15,404 nt of DNA from Oscillospiraceae bacterium. GTDB lineage: Bacteria > Bacillota_A > Clostridia > Oscillospirales > CAG-272. Positions 1 to 7,009 of the stretch are shown one piece after another; the stretch's first letter is position 1; each line of letters begins with the position of its first letter. The translations under genes and the position numbers were made by a program. The notes below the pieces were generated by a model. The model saw nothing but the letters and a program-made list of their open reading frames with translations, was not told the origin of the DNA and did no database searches. Location: NCBI GenBank assembly GCA_015064665.1, contig SVRU01000066.1, positions 1 to 15,404 on the forward strand, written 5' to 3'.

Positions 1-67
1 CTAACAAGTTAGCCAAGTGCCGAGCCACCCCACACCATTTTATTTACGAAAGAGAGGAGAATACACA

Positions 68-715
68 ATGAACAATTTAATTCAAAAAGAAAGTTTTGTC
101 CCCGGAAAAACACTCGAAGAAGATTTCGTAAATCTCGTAAAAATTGAGCTTAACGATATAAAGCGAAGCTTCTTCAAAATTGGCTTTAGACTTCGAGAAG
201 CAGCTGACAACCGGTATTACGAAAAACTCGGTTTTAAAAATATTTCCGACTGTGCAGAAGCTCTATTCGGATTCAAGAAAAGCACCACCTACGAGCTAAT
301 GGATATAGCTTTTTGGTTCAGAAGCAAAGAGTCTCCAATGTGCATAGATTCCAAATACCAAGACTACAGTCAAAGTCAACTCACACTATTCAACCAAATC
401 AACTTAGCAAGAGATAGCTTTATAAAAATGAGCTCACCTACGGACAGCATTGCCAAGCTCCGAAAAGCTAAATCTTACTGGAATAAAATGCAAAGAGGAA
501 AGATAAACAATTTTCTCGGTTACGGCAGATGCGGCAACGTAGACGAATTTATTAAAAAGACAGAAGAAATTAATCCTCAGCTCAAAGAAACGATATCGGA
601 AGAAACATCCAAAGAACCGGAACAACTTTCAATCAACGAAAATTCCGGATATCCGGAAAAAACAAGAAGAAACCATACCGCAAGAAATTCCTTCCGACAT
701 CATTATCGAGAATAA
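68..715 (+). CDS. Hypothetical HTH-like protein, 5' part of a frameshifted gene
   Basis: The ATG at 68 is preceded by GAGAGGAG at good spacing and gives 215 aa. An in-frame GTG at 17 has no ribosome site. The N-terminal half (about residues 40-90) reads like a small helix-rich DNA-binding region: a charged helix, a G-[FY]-x-[NS]-I-x-x-[CY]-A-E-x-L-F-G segment, then K-K-S-T-T-Y-E-L, a pattern I associate with hypothetical HTH proteins of clostridial mobile elements; I cannot name the family. After about residue 195 the reading becomes Arg/His-rich and stops at 715, while the +1 frame stays open to 1082. The real protein probably continues there, so this is the 5' part of an about 337-aa gene disrupted at an A6 run. 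First gene of a plus-strand pair with the 65-aa gene at 1104. Confidence 0.75.
   Translation: MNNLIQKESFVPGKTLEEDFVNLVKIELNDIKRSFFKIGFRLREAADNRYYEKLGFKNISDCAEALFGFKKSTTYELMDIAFWFRSKESPMCIDSKYQDYSQSQLTLFNQINLARDSFIKMSSPTDSIAKLRKAKSYWNKMQRGKINNFLGYGRCGNVDEFIKKTEEINPQLKETISEETSKEPEQLSINENSGYPEKTRRNHTARNSFRHHYRE
657..662 (+). other. A6 homopolymer, likely frameshift site
   Basis: Six adenines lie where the reading frame of the gene starting at 68 must move by +1 to join the open frame ending at 1082. Removing one A gives a continuous reading through P-E-K-Q-E-E-T-I-P-Q-E-I-P. The overlapping heptamer A AAA AAC is not in the phase needed for -1 programmed slippage, so a length change in the run is the simpler explanation. 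Confidence 0.6.
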
Positions 716-800
716 TGCAGATTCAAAACCGGAAATCTTCACCATTCACAAAGAGCTTTCCGAATTACTCATAGCTCACTGCACAGAACATTACAAACAC

Positions 801-1082
801 ATGTGTTACAAAACGATTTTCGATCCGGATAATAAAGGGCTTGGAGTTAAAGTACCGGGAGACCATTTATCAGAGGTTTTTGTTACAGAAATTTTAAAAG
901 CTTTTAATGCAAACCGAACTGAAGTTAAGAACATGTTAACTCGGTACCTTGTACAACGTATAAGTTATTTTGATTATAACTTCATCTGCAGAGGACGAAC
1001 TGTAGGTCACGTAACCGTTATGGAAAAGGCAGCAGAATTTATGCTTGACTTCATCTTTGAAGAATGGAATACTATACACTGA
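801..1082 (+). CDS. Hypothetical protein, 3' part of the frameshifted gene
   Basis: The ATG at 801 gives 93 aa, but it has no purine-rich ribosome site upstream. The same frame is open with no stop from before 600, through 660-800, reading K-P-E-I-F-T-I-H-K-E-L-S-E-L-L-I-A-H just before the Met. Both facts suggest it is the C-terminal half of the gene starting at 68, separated by one extra base near 657-662. The domain (about residues 240-337 of the joined protein) has hydrophobic helices, a G-x-G-V-K-V-P-G segment and many aromatic residues. I do not recognise a family. If it is translated separately, initiation would have to be by coupling. Confidence 0.6.
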   Translation: MCYKTIFDPDNKGLGVKVPGDHLSEVFVTEILKAFNANRTEVKNMLTRYLVQRISYFDYNFICRGRTVGHVTVMEKAAEFMLDFIFEEWNTIH

Positions 1083-1103
1083 CTTTTTTTCAAAGAGGTA
1101 TAA

Positions 1104-1301
1104 ATGCAACTTGAACTTAACGAAGAAGAAGCAGAAATGCTTTTGGATATTCTAAAGCTCGCAATGAATGAAATGTCGAGTATGAATAGCTTGAATAGAT
1201 TTAAAAAGCCACCTTTACTTACGGAAGAGGAAAGTAATGTACTACACGAAAGCATGCGTTTTTGCGGTTCTCTTATGAAAAAAATATACTATCGGAAATA
1301 A
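1104..1301 (+). CDS. Small hypothetical protein (65 aa)
   Basis: The ATG at 1104 follows an AAAGAGGTATAA ribosome site, 21 bases after the stop of the preceding gene, so the two are probably cotranscribed. The product is acidic at the N-terminus (L-E-L-N-E-E-E-A-E-M) and then helical and methionine-rich, with no membrane segment or Cys motif. I do not recognise it. It looks like a small helical regulator or accessory protein, but that is only an impression. A bidirectional intrinsic terminator follows directly. Confidence 0.65.
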   Translation: MQLELNEEEAEMLLDILKLAMNEMSSMNSLNRFKKPPLLTEEESNVLHESMRFCGSLMKKIYYRK

Positions 1302-1305
1302 CAAA

Positions 1306-1340
1306 AAAAGAGCTTGAGCTTTAACCGCCCAGGCTCTTTT
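1306..1340. terminator. Intrinsic terminator after the 65-aa gene
   Basis: AAAAGAGC (1306-1313) pairs with GCTCTTTT (1333-1340). The stem extends inward by a few pairs (T1314-G1332, T1315-A1331, G1316-C1330). The A-tract on one side and T-tract on the other let it work in both directions. It closes the plus-strand pair and could insulate it from minus-strand read-through. Confidence 0.8.
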
Positions 1341-1351
1341 CTACATTTTTT

Positions 1352-1440
1352 CGTTACCCGGACAGCTGTCATGCGCCATGCCGGTTGATGTTTTTCTATA
1401 CTATTCCGTGATTTGTCTATCGAGTGTCCGGGAAATAACG
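1352..1440. repeat. Long imperfect inverted repeat (possible att, nick or oriT-like site)
   Basis: CGTTACCCGGACA (1352-1364) is complementary to TGTCCGGG...TAACG (1425-1440) with a 3-base bulge, giving 13 pairs around a 60-base interior. The left arm runs into a perfect 10-base palindrome, GACAGCTGTC (1361-1370), and CATGCGCCATG follows. No gene covers 1341-1459 and there is no T-tract, so this is not an intrinsic terminator. The position at the left edge of the minus-strand block suits an element end, recombination site or nick site. The function is inferred only. Confidence 0.5.
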
Positions 1441-1459
1441 TAATTCTAAAAATTGCCTA

Positions 1460-1488
1460 TTGACATTTTTGTAAAAATCGGATATAAT
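1460..1488 (+). promoter_or_regulatory. Consensus sigma-A promoter for the three-hairpin RNA
   Basis: TTGACA at 1460-1465, a 17-base spacer and TATAAT at 1483-1488 match the consensus exactly. Transcription should start near 1494. The next plus-strand features are stem-loops rather than a coding region. Confidence 0.9.
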
Positions 1489-1493
1489 AATAG

Positions 1494-1577
1494 TGTCATC
1501 CGTGCTTTGCACATTTTTGACACTAGATGCGTCAAGCATCTAAGCGGGGACTGCTATCTGCGGTTGCCCGCATTTTT
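1494..1577 (+). ncRNA. Structured small RNA, three hairpins
   Basis: Predicted transcript of about 84 nt from a perfect promoter. Hairpin 1: AGTGTCA (1492-1498) with TGACACT (1518-1524) around GTGC-TTT-GCAC; the outermost bases may lie just upstream of the start site. Hairpin 2: AGATGC-GTCAA-GCATCT (1525-1541). Hairpin 3: GCGGG (1544-1548) with CCCGC (1567-1571) enclosing ACTGC-TATCT-GCGGT, followed by seven T as terminator. No plausible ribosome site or ORF belongs to this transcript. It ends tail-to-tail on the stop codon of the minus-strand 110-aa gene. I do not match it to a named RNA family. It could be a trans-acting sRNA, an antisense regulator or a packaging or incompatibility RNA. 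Confidence 0.75.
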
Positions 1578-1579
1578 TT
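1544..1579 (+). terminator. Terminator of the three-hairpin RNA
   Basis: A two-part stem (GCGGG/CCCGC plus ACTGC/GCGGT, loop TATCT) precedes T7 at 1573-1579. The T-tract overlaps the stop codon (1578-1580) of the convergent 110-aa gene. Confidence 0.85.
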
Positions 1580-1910
1580 ATTTATAATACATTTTCTTCC
1601 TATCCCACTTGTTAAGACGAGTTTTTGTCTTTTTCAAGTGCTTTTCTTTTATAGGCTTGCCGGAGAGCGTCTGTCTAAACGTCCTTTTCTCTATACCACT
1701 TTCCTTTGGTATGTCCGGATATTTTTCAATAGGAATAACATTCTTCTTTTTGCCGTTCTTATCGTAAAGTGACGTTATTCGTCTTACGTGCATATCGTTT
1801 TTATCGTTATTGAGAACGACAATTCGTCGATTACCTTTACTATATTTTACAAGTAAACGGTCATTTATTTTATAAACTTTTCCTGTTATGTAACGTTTTT
1901 TTCTTGCCAT
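1578..1910 (-). CDS. Small basic protein (110 aa), unknown
   Basis: The ATG at 1910 has an AAGGAGTAAATT ribosome site, 11 bases after the stop of the ATPase gene, so it is last in the minus-strand operon. The protein is very Lys/Arg-rich and starts M-A-R-K-K-R-Y. About residues 10-45 look like beta strands (V-Y-K-I-N-D-R-L-L-V-K-Y and R-R-I-V-V-L-N-N-D). A basic, probably disordered C-terminal half ends R-K-K-M-Y-Y-K. There is no membrane segment and no Cys. The composition suggests nucleic-acid binding, possibly distantly related in layout to the 120-aa basic protein at 10508-10870; this is unproven. Its stop codon overlaps the U-tract of the convergent RNA. Confidence 0.75.
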   Translation of the reverse strand: MARKKRYITGKVYKINDRLLVKYSKGNRRIVVLNNDKNDMHVRRITSLYDKNGKKKNVIPIEKYPDIPKESGIEKRTFRQTLSGKPIKEKHLKKTKTRLNKWDRKKMYYK

Positions 1911-1921
1911 AATTTACTCCT

Positions 1922-4168
1922 TTATGCCGTTTTCTCCTCGTTCTTTTGTTTCATTTCGTGTATATCGTTCTGGAAATAAGAATGCTGCTCCCGGCCCTCT
2001 TCCATTGTAGCCATGACCGTTGCATATTCCTCAAAATCGTCTATATGCATCGTATTCGGCTTGTAACTATCGAAGACGGAAGAGAGGCAGTCTGTTGAAT
2101 ACCTCTTAGAACGGTCCTTTTTGAGTATGATACGCCATTTAGCTTTCTTAACGTTTCCGTCCATTCGACCGCTTTCAATCTCCAAATGGAGCGTAAAAAC
2201 GCCGAACAAGCCATTTACTTTATCGTAATGGTTATTTACCTTATGGACCGTATTACGTACAACGTAGGCGAAAAGAGTATCATCTGAGCGCACGTGAATA
2301 TATTTTGCATGAAAGCTTGTCCACTTAGCTTTAAACCACTTGAAGAGACCTTCAAGCAGCCAAAACGGTGAGAAGAACGGTAACGTCGGTGAGATTTCGC
2401 TTTTTTCTTTTATGTAAATAACCTCTCCGAGCTCTCTGCCGCCAGCTCCCCAGGCTTCCGGACGTTGCAAATCGCAAATAATACGTATGAATACTCTATT
2501 TGCAATTACGCAAGCGTGTCGGCACATCATAAGGCAGGCGTTAAACAAATCGTTCTTTTGGTTCACTTCATTCGTCTTCTGCTTCATTTCCTTAAGCTCA
2601 AGCTGATTCTTACGCTCCTTATCCACTTCTGAGATAACAAACGTTCCAAAGCTAAGCCTACGTGCTTTCGGGTTATCCTCAAGCATTTTCTTTCCAAGAC
2701 GGAACATATCCATATCTATGATTTTAGCATGTCTGGAATAAGCATCTTGAAGTCTGACGTCGCGCTGCATAAAATCGTTGTTACGAAGCGGGAAGTTTCC
2801 GAGGTCCTCAAGCATAGAATCTACTCTTATTGAGTAATTCGCGAAAATAAGCGTAGATTTAACCGTATATACAAGATAAGCGCAGACGTAGTCCTCAAGC
2901 GCTTCGTAAAGATGCGTGAGCTTGAGCTCGTCGTTATATGTAATCGGGTAATGCTCATAATCATATCCGAACGTATAATCCGCTTTGATATATTTGCGCG
3001 ATTTTCCGTTCTGTCTGCGATGCTGCCACTGTGCCGGGGAATAATTCTTGTAAATATAATCAAAGAAAGCCCGGTAACGTCTTACCCATTTTTGTGCTGT
3101 CGGGATATCTACGATTTCACGCGCGTCGATTCGCTTCTTAACCGCATCACGTAACGTCTGCCAGGGGAAATTCGGGAACATAAGGTCCTTTTCAAGAAGT
3201 ATCTCAAATGCCATATCCCATTGGTTAATCTCCGACGTTATCGCCATAGCAGTAATAAGCTGTGTTTTACCGACACCCATTTCACCGTAGACCGTCGTTA
3301 CAACTCCTCTGTCCTTAAGCACTCCCTGATTGCATCTGTCATAGTAATAGATTCTATTGAACGCCATACTGCGACAAATGTGGTTATATATATAAACTCC
3401 GACTCCGAACCATACTATGCCCGGGAGAAATTTTATCATCGGAGTAAGGTCCGTAAAAAGCTTCAGGACCTGTCTGTATATACCTATAAAATCAAACGAA
3501 ACAATGAAGTACAGATAAAAAGCAATAGCCTCAATAAACACAGAGAATATGTTGAAGTACAAAAGCCATATTAATACCCATATTTTTAGGTACTTTTTTT
3601 CTTTAGAAAACAAAGCAAAATCTTTTATCCGGGCAACTATCGGATACACGATTTTGTACTTTATTTTCTCATAGCGCTTCAACTGTTTCGATTTAACGTT
3701 TCTTTCATTTGTCTGCTTCTCGGTGTAAGACTTCAATTTCATTACAACGAGCAAGGAAAGAGGCATCAATATAAGTAGAAATCTTGATAAAAAATAGAGC
3801 TTATCCCCGAATGAATTTATATAAGCATTGAAGTTGCTTTTTGTGAACAGCTGCTCCCAAAAAGAGCCCATCAATACCTTGAATTCGGGCCAAGTAAATG
3901 GGAAAAGACCTACCGTCTTCCAAGGAGATTCGGCAAACTGCCACGAAGCAAGCTCCGTTACAGTTGGTATTATCGAATTGTCTTCAGGTGATATAATACC
4001 GACAATATAATATCCGATGCTCACACCTAAATCACGGATAGATTCGGCAAGTCGCGGTATACCGTTTGGAAAAAGGAATCCGAAGCCTATACAAGCTAAC
4101 GTTACCAAGGTACAACTTATATGTAAAGCCTTTTCTTTTCGCGTACGTATTCTTCCTTTAACTCTCAT
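1922..4168 (-). CDS. Membrane P-loop ATPase, Zot/pI-like or FtsK/coupling-protein-like (748 aa)
   Basis: Predicted inner-membrane motor. A basic N-terminus precedes hydrophobic segments at about residues 16-33, 125-143, 194-212, 213-230 and 248-265. The ATPase domain has Walker A G-E-M-G-V-G-K-T (295-302), a probable Walker B with F-V-I-S-E-V-D-K-E (510-518), and I-I-C-D-L-Q-R-P-E (563-571), which recalls the QRP segment of HerA/FtsK-type ATPases. The start at 4168 has GGAGGTAGTCCCTC upstream and overlaps the 34-aa gene's stop (ATGA), so translation is coupled. In filamentous phages such an ATPase (pI/Zot) exports ssDNA while assembling the virion, and tiny coat genes lie just upstream, as here. 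Unlike classical pI/Zot, the helices are N-terminal, as in FtsK or type IV coupling proteins. ATPase confident; exact family open. Confidence 0.8.
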   Translation of the reverse strand: MRVKGRIRTRKEKALHISCTLVTLACIGFGFLFPNGIPRLAESIRDLGVSIGYYIVGIISPEDNSIIPTVTELASWQFAESPWKTVGLFPFTWPEFKVLMGSFWEQLFTKSNFNAYINSFGDKLYFLSRFLLILMPLSLLVVMKLKSYTEKQTNERNVKSKQLKRYEKIKYKIVYPIVARIKDFALFSKEKKYLKIWVLIWLLYFNIFSVFIEAIAFYLYFIVSFDFIGIYRQVLKLFTDLTPMIKFLPGIVWFGVGVYIYNHICRSMAFNRIYYYDRCNQGVLKDRGVVTTVYGEMGVGKTQLITAMAITSEINQWDMAFEILLEKDLMFPNFPWQTLRDAVKKRIDAREIVDIPTAQKWVRRYRAFFDYIYKNYSPAQWQHRRQNGKSRKYIKADYTFGYDYEHYPITYNDELKLTHLYEALEDYVCAYLVYTVKSTLIFANYSIRVDSMLEDLGNFPLRNNDFMQRDVRLQDAYSRHAKIIDMDMFRLGKKMLEDNPKARRLSFGTFVISEVDKERKNQLELKEMKQKTNEVNQKNDLFNACLMMCRHACVIANRVFIRIICDLQRPEAWGAGGRELGEVIYIKEKSEISPTLPFFSPFWLLEGLFKWFKAKWTSFHAKYIHVRSDDTLFAYVVRNTVHKVNNHYDKVNGLFGVFTLHLEIESGRMDGNVKKAKWRIILKKDRSKRYSTDCLSSVFDSYKPNTMHIDDFEEYATVMATMEEGREQHSYFQNDIHEMKQKNEEKTA

Positions 4169-4269
4169 GAGGGACTACCTCCGAGCTGCTTCCATGTGAA
4201 TACAACGTAGCTGACAAGCAAAAGCAACAATATGCCAAGCAATATGTATAACAAGCGTTTATATTTCAT
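4165..4269 (-). CDS. Tiny single-helix membrane protein (34 aa)
   Basis: The ATG at 4269 has AGGAGAATTGAA upstream. Residues 1-5 are basic (M-K-Y-K-R), residues 6-24 are an almost pure Leu/Ile/Val helix, and the short tail ends G-G-S-P-S. Its TGA at 4167-4165 overlaps the ATG of the ATPase gene, so the two are translationally coupled and probably act together. Size, hydrophobicity and position beside a pI/Zot-like ATPase match minor coat proteins of filamentous phages (pVII/pIX, about 30 aa), but a small ATPase subunit is equally possible. No sequence similarity is claimed. Confidence 0.75.
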   Translation of the reverse strand: MKYKRLLYILLGILLLLLVSYVVFTWKQLGGSPS

Positions 4270-4313
4270 TTCAATTCTCCTGTCTAAACGACGTTATTTT
4301 TATTAATTTTTAC

Positions 4314-4369
4314 AAAACTCCAGATTATTCTAACGGCTATCACCTCGAAGAATAAGCTGGAGTTTTTTT
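4314..4369. terminator. Strong hairpin with T-tracts, likely attenuator in the operon
   Basis: AAAACTCCAG (4314-4323) pairs with CTGGAGTTTT (4357-4366). Inside, TTATTCT (4325-4331) pairs with AGAATAA (4349-4355) around a 17-base loop, with one mismatch. It lies in the only sizeable gap of the downstream operon, after the 37-aa gene and before the 34-aa gene. Read from the minus strand a GTTTTG tract follows, so it may partly terminate and lower expression of the 34-aa and ATPase genes. The plus-strand T-tract is longer (T7), but no plus-strand transcript needing it is visible. Confidence 0.7.
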
Positions 4370-4421
4370 CCTGTTTTATGTATTGACTTTCGTCTTTTGT
4401 TGTGTTATGTGCGAATTTTAA

Positions 4422-4535
4422 TCACTTCCTTCGTGCGCTTCGTTTATCCCGGAGCGTGTCGAACAGATAATTTATGCCGCGGTAAATGATACAGGTTACT
4501 GTCGCAGTTAATGCTATTGTTATTACGTTTGCCAT
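4422..4535 (-). CDS. Tiny hydrophobic protein with basic tail (37 aa), coat-protein candidate
   Basis: The ATG at 4535 has AGAGGAATAAAGA upstream and starts 14 bases after the stop of the 396-aa gene. The protein has a hydrophobic stretch (about residues 4-17, V-I-T-I-A-L-T-A-T-V-T-C-I-I), an aromatic/amphipathic part (Y-R-G-I-N-Y-L-F) and a strongly basic end (R-D-K-R-S-A-R-R-K). This is the layout of the membrane and DNA-contacting parts of filamentous-phage major coat proteins, and the strong hairpin after the gene resembles the terminator that follows gene VIII in Ff phages. There is no signal peptide or acidic N-terminal segment, so the assignment is only a hypothesis. It could also be a small holin-like or accessory membrane peptide. 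Confidence 0.65.
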   Translation of the reverse strand: MANVITIALTATVTCIIYRGINYLFDTLRDKRSARRK

Positions 4536-4549
4536 TCTTTATTCCTCTT

Positions 4550-5740
4550 TTAAACCGAAACCCAAATGCTTATAGTACAATCTTCGGTAATTTTATAAAT
4601 GCAAAATGTTTGACCATGCATAATAAGTTCTTCTACAAGCGTAACTCCTGATTCAGGCAGATTTATATCACCAGAAATATCTTTAGATAAAGCTATATAA
4701 TAAGTTTTAAACGTAAGATATTCAGAACGCATATAAAGTGGTTCATCCGAGCTAAAAATATATGAATTAGATATAAATTCATCCGGTAAAAGATAGACAG
4801 GACAACTGCTCACATCATCAGGCATTTCCAAAGATAACCAATCAGAATATGTTTCGAAGTAAAGAGTAAGAGTAGGTGCATTCAATTCTTCTTCCATATT
4901 GATATACGTAATGCCTTTACTGAAATTACCTGTACGAATAGTTGTTTGACTATGATCGAAAGTACCTATATGAAATTTTTCTTCAACGCCTTTTCTTATT
5001 TCATAAAGACTAAAATCATAATCTCCATCAAGAATTGAAGGAGAACTGACAGTAATTTCAATAAAAGCAGGATTCAAAAGCCATTCACCCGAATCAATAA
5101 ATCCATTGTCTGATTTTATAGTAAAGAACTCTTCATTAACGCCAGGAGCTCTAACAATACTCATATCGTCTGTTACGTTAAATTTATAGATTGAACATTT
5201 CTGAAAAGCATCAGGGTCACTGCAAGAATAAATAAGTACACCATCTTCATAAGCCAAATAATTGCAATTGAAAAATTCAAAAGGTTCTATTGTATTGACG
5301 CTAACATTCATCAACTCGCAAGACGTCGGAGAGGTCGATATAAGTACAAAAGAGCAAGTCGAATTATCTAACTCAATCTCCTGGTAATATTCCCAAGCCT
5401 CCTCATCAAGAGGAACATCGGCAGTAGAAAGCAGTAATTCATGCTCAGTAAATCCGCAATCAACACATATCTGATATTTACTATAATTGTGGATGTTGTT
5501 TGTCTCTGTCTCTCTCGTTTCCTTATAGAAACACGTCTTACATCTGAGTGTTTCGCTGCCGGGAGTTGTGCACGTTCCGGGAACGGATGATATAACCTCA
5601 AATTCGTGTTCGTGGCTGTCCTTAATCACAGGACCGTCATCCGAAGAGCTTAGACTGCCAAGCAGTCCAGCTGTTACGCCTACCGCAGTTATAACTGCGA
5701 AAATAATTAAAATTATCTTGAATTTTTTACTACCTAACAT
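4550..5740 (-). CDS. Membrane-anchored surface protein with His/Cys module (396 aa)
   Basis: The ATG at 5740 has AGAGGAAATAAAAA upstream, 27 bases after the stop of the 413-aa gene. An uncleaved N-terminal anchor (about residues 6-29, after K-K-F-K) leads to an extracellular Ser/Asp linker. A His/Cys module follows, with H-E-H-E-F-E-V, G-T-C-T-T-P-G-S-E and C-x2-C pairs at about 57-70 and 92-95. Such modules recur in clostridial surface proteins and may bind metal or form disulfides. The remaining 300 residues are acidic and beta-rich, probably beta-sandwich domains. No catalytic motif is visible. It lies between two other surface proteins and the tiny membrane proteins, so a structural or host-contact role is likely. 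Confidence 0.8.
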   Translation of the reverse strand: MLGSKKFKIILIIFAVITAVGVTAGLLGSLSSSDDGPVIKDSHEHEFEVISSVPGTCTTPGSETLRCKTCFYKETRETETNNIHNYSKYQICVDCGFTEHELLLSTADVPLDEEAWEYYQEIELDNSTCSFVLISTSPTSCELMNVSVNTIEPFEFFNCNYLAYEDGVLIYSCSDPDAFQKCSIYKFNVTDDMSIVRAPGVNEEFFTIKSDNGFIDSGEWLLNPAFIEITVSSPSILDGDYDFSLYEIRKGVEEKFHIGTFDHSQTTIRTGNFSKGITYINMEEELNAPTLTLYFETYSDWLSLEMPDDVSSCPVYLLPDEFISNSYIFSSDEPLYMRSEYLTFKTYYIALSKDISGDINLPESGVTLVEELIMHGQTFCIYKITEDCTISIWVSV

Positions 5741-5767
5741 TTTTTTATTTCCTCTCTTTTTTATAAA

Positions 5768-7009
5768 TTATTCTTCGTCTGACGTTTGAGGTGTTGTCTC
5801 AACGTATGCAGTTGTAACAATCAATTCTTCTATAGTTCCGGATACGTTAACATATTCTTCATAAGCAGAATCGTTGGGATCCAATTGAATACTAACACTT
5901 GTAGCGTTTTCAGTCGGATCTATTATAATTATAAGGGTATATTCGTTTTCTAAAGAACATTCACCTTTAGTAGAACGTAAACAAGTTGCAATTGGAGCAT
6001 TTAAAACAAGCTTTATATGAGTTATTGGAGCTCCGGAACTTACGATTTTTAATGCAAAATCTTTATAGCCTCGTTTACTAACTTCTAAATCCTCACACTC
6101 AACCGTATACCAATTCGTATCATTTGGATTATTATACAAATAATCTACGTCGATATAATAAGACTTTCCTATTTCGGTTGATACAGTTTGACTATTATTA
6201 GTAGTTGGATCGGTATCACCTTCTAAGGGATTATCGCCTAATTCACCGTCGGAATTGCCATAATCTCCATCGCCTAAGCCACTATCCGAATCGTTTCCAT
6301 CTGAAAACTCAATACCGCACTTGTCACAGACGTTGTCATCGTTTGCGTCTACGTGCTCACACTCGGGCTCTTCGGGTTCTGTAGTATCGTCTCCGTCGGA
6401 GAATTCAGCTCCGCACTTGTCACAAACGTTATCATCGTTCGCGTCTACGTGCTCACACTCGGGCTCTTCGGGTTCTGTCGTGGTATCGTCACCGTCAGAG
6501 AATTCAGCTCCGCACTTGTCGCAGACATTATCATCGTTCGCGTCTACGTGCTCACACTCGGGCTCTTCGGGTTCTGTGGTATCGTCACCGTCAGAGAATT
6601 CAGCTCCGCACTTGTCACAAACGTTATCATCATTCGCGTCTACGTGCTCACACTCGGGCTCTTCGGGTTCATAAGGTGCATCAGGTTCTATAGTTGTATC
6701 GTCACCGTCAGAGAATTCAACTCCGCACTTGTCACAGACGTTATCATCATTCGCGTCTACGTGTGAACATTCCGACTCTTCGGACTCATTATTACCGGAA
6801 TTTCCGGATGAACCGCCACTGCCGTCTTCACCGGGATTGCTGCCGCCCGGATTGCCGGTATCAGAAGAACCCTCACCGTCAAGCCAGGTATCAAGCTTGT
6901 CCTTTATCTTAGCGCTTCCGATTATCTTAACAAAAAACGATAGGAGCGCAACGATGATAAGCAAAGATGCAAACCCCTTAATTACGTCTTTTAATTCTTT
7001 TTTTGTCAT
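5768..7009 (-). CDS. Membrane-anchored surface protein with five Cys/His repeats (413 aa)
   Basis: The ATG at 7009 has an ideal AGGAGGCGAAA site. It overlaps the TGA of the 678-aa gene (ATGA), so I prefer it to the upstream in-frame start at 7054. The protein has an N-terminal anchor helix (residues 12-31), a Gly/Ser/Asn-rich flexible linker to about 80, five tandem acidic repeats (81-242), a second Asp/Gly-rich linker and a beta-rich C-terminal domain (about 270-413). Each repeat has C-x-H-V-D-A-N-D-D-N-V-C-D-K-C-G, a potential metal or disulfide site. This is a stalk-like layout: anchor, spacer of variable length, terminal domain. A surface or virion spike or adhesin is likely; no enzyme motif is seen. 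Confidence 0.85.
   Translation of the reverse strand: MTKKELKDVIKGFASLLIIVALLSFFVKIIGSAKIKDKLDTWLDGEGSSDTGNPGGSNPGEDGSGGSSGNSGNNESEESECSHVDANDDNVCDKCGVEFSDGDDTTIEPDAPYEPEEPECEHVDANDDNVCDKCGAEFSDGDDTTEPEEPECEHVDANDDNVCDKCGAEFSDGDDTTTEPEEPECEHVDANDDNVCDKCGAEFSDGDDTTEPEEPECEHVDANDDNVCDKCGIEFSDGNDSDSGLGDGDYGNSDGELGDNPLEGDTDPTTNNSQTVSTEIGKSYYIDVDYLYNNPNDTNWYTVECEDLEVSKRGYKDFALKIVSSGAPITHIKLVLNAPIATCLRSTKGECSLENEYTLIIIIDPTENATSVSIQLDPNDSAYEEYVNVSGTIEELIVTTAYVETTPQTSDEE
6284..6769 (-). repeat. Five tandem coding repeats, units of 96-117 bp
   Basis: The five copies encode C-[ES]-H-V-D-A-N-D-D-N-V-C-D-K-C-G-x-E-F-S-D-G-[DN]-D followed by an acidic E-P-E-E-P-E linker in the first four. Unit lengths are about 39, 32, 33 and 32 residues, then a shorter last unit of about 26. 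The central copies are close to identical at the DNA level, which points to recent duplication or ongoing recombination, so copy number may differ between strains. Confidence 0.95.

Noticed and set aside
1460..1579. Type III toxin-antitoxin (RNA antitoxin plus 110-aa toxin)
   Set aside because: Those systems have tandem RNA repeats upstream of and in the same direction as the toxin; here the RNA is convergent and non-repetitive.
4383..4411. Fourth plus-strand promoter, TTGACT-N17-TATGTG
   Set aside because: It shares TTTTGTTGTG with the 10398 promoter, but the -10 box is poor and nothing structured or coding follows on that strand; perhaps a decayed copy.
6321..6766. Long repetitive plus-strand frames with Ser-rich or Leu/Val-rich repeats
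   Set aside because: They are antisense images of the five coding repeats of the 413-aa protein, with no ribosome sites.
6284..6769. CRISPR array
   Set aside because: Repeats are long, contiguous, lack unique spacers and encode protein.
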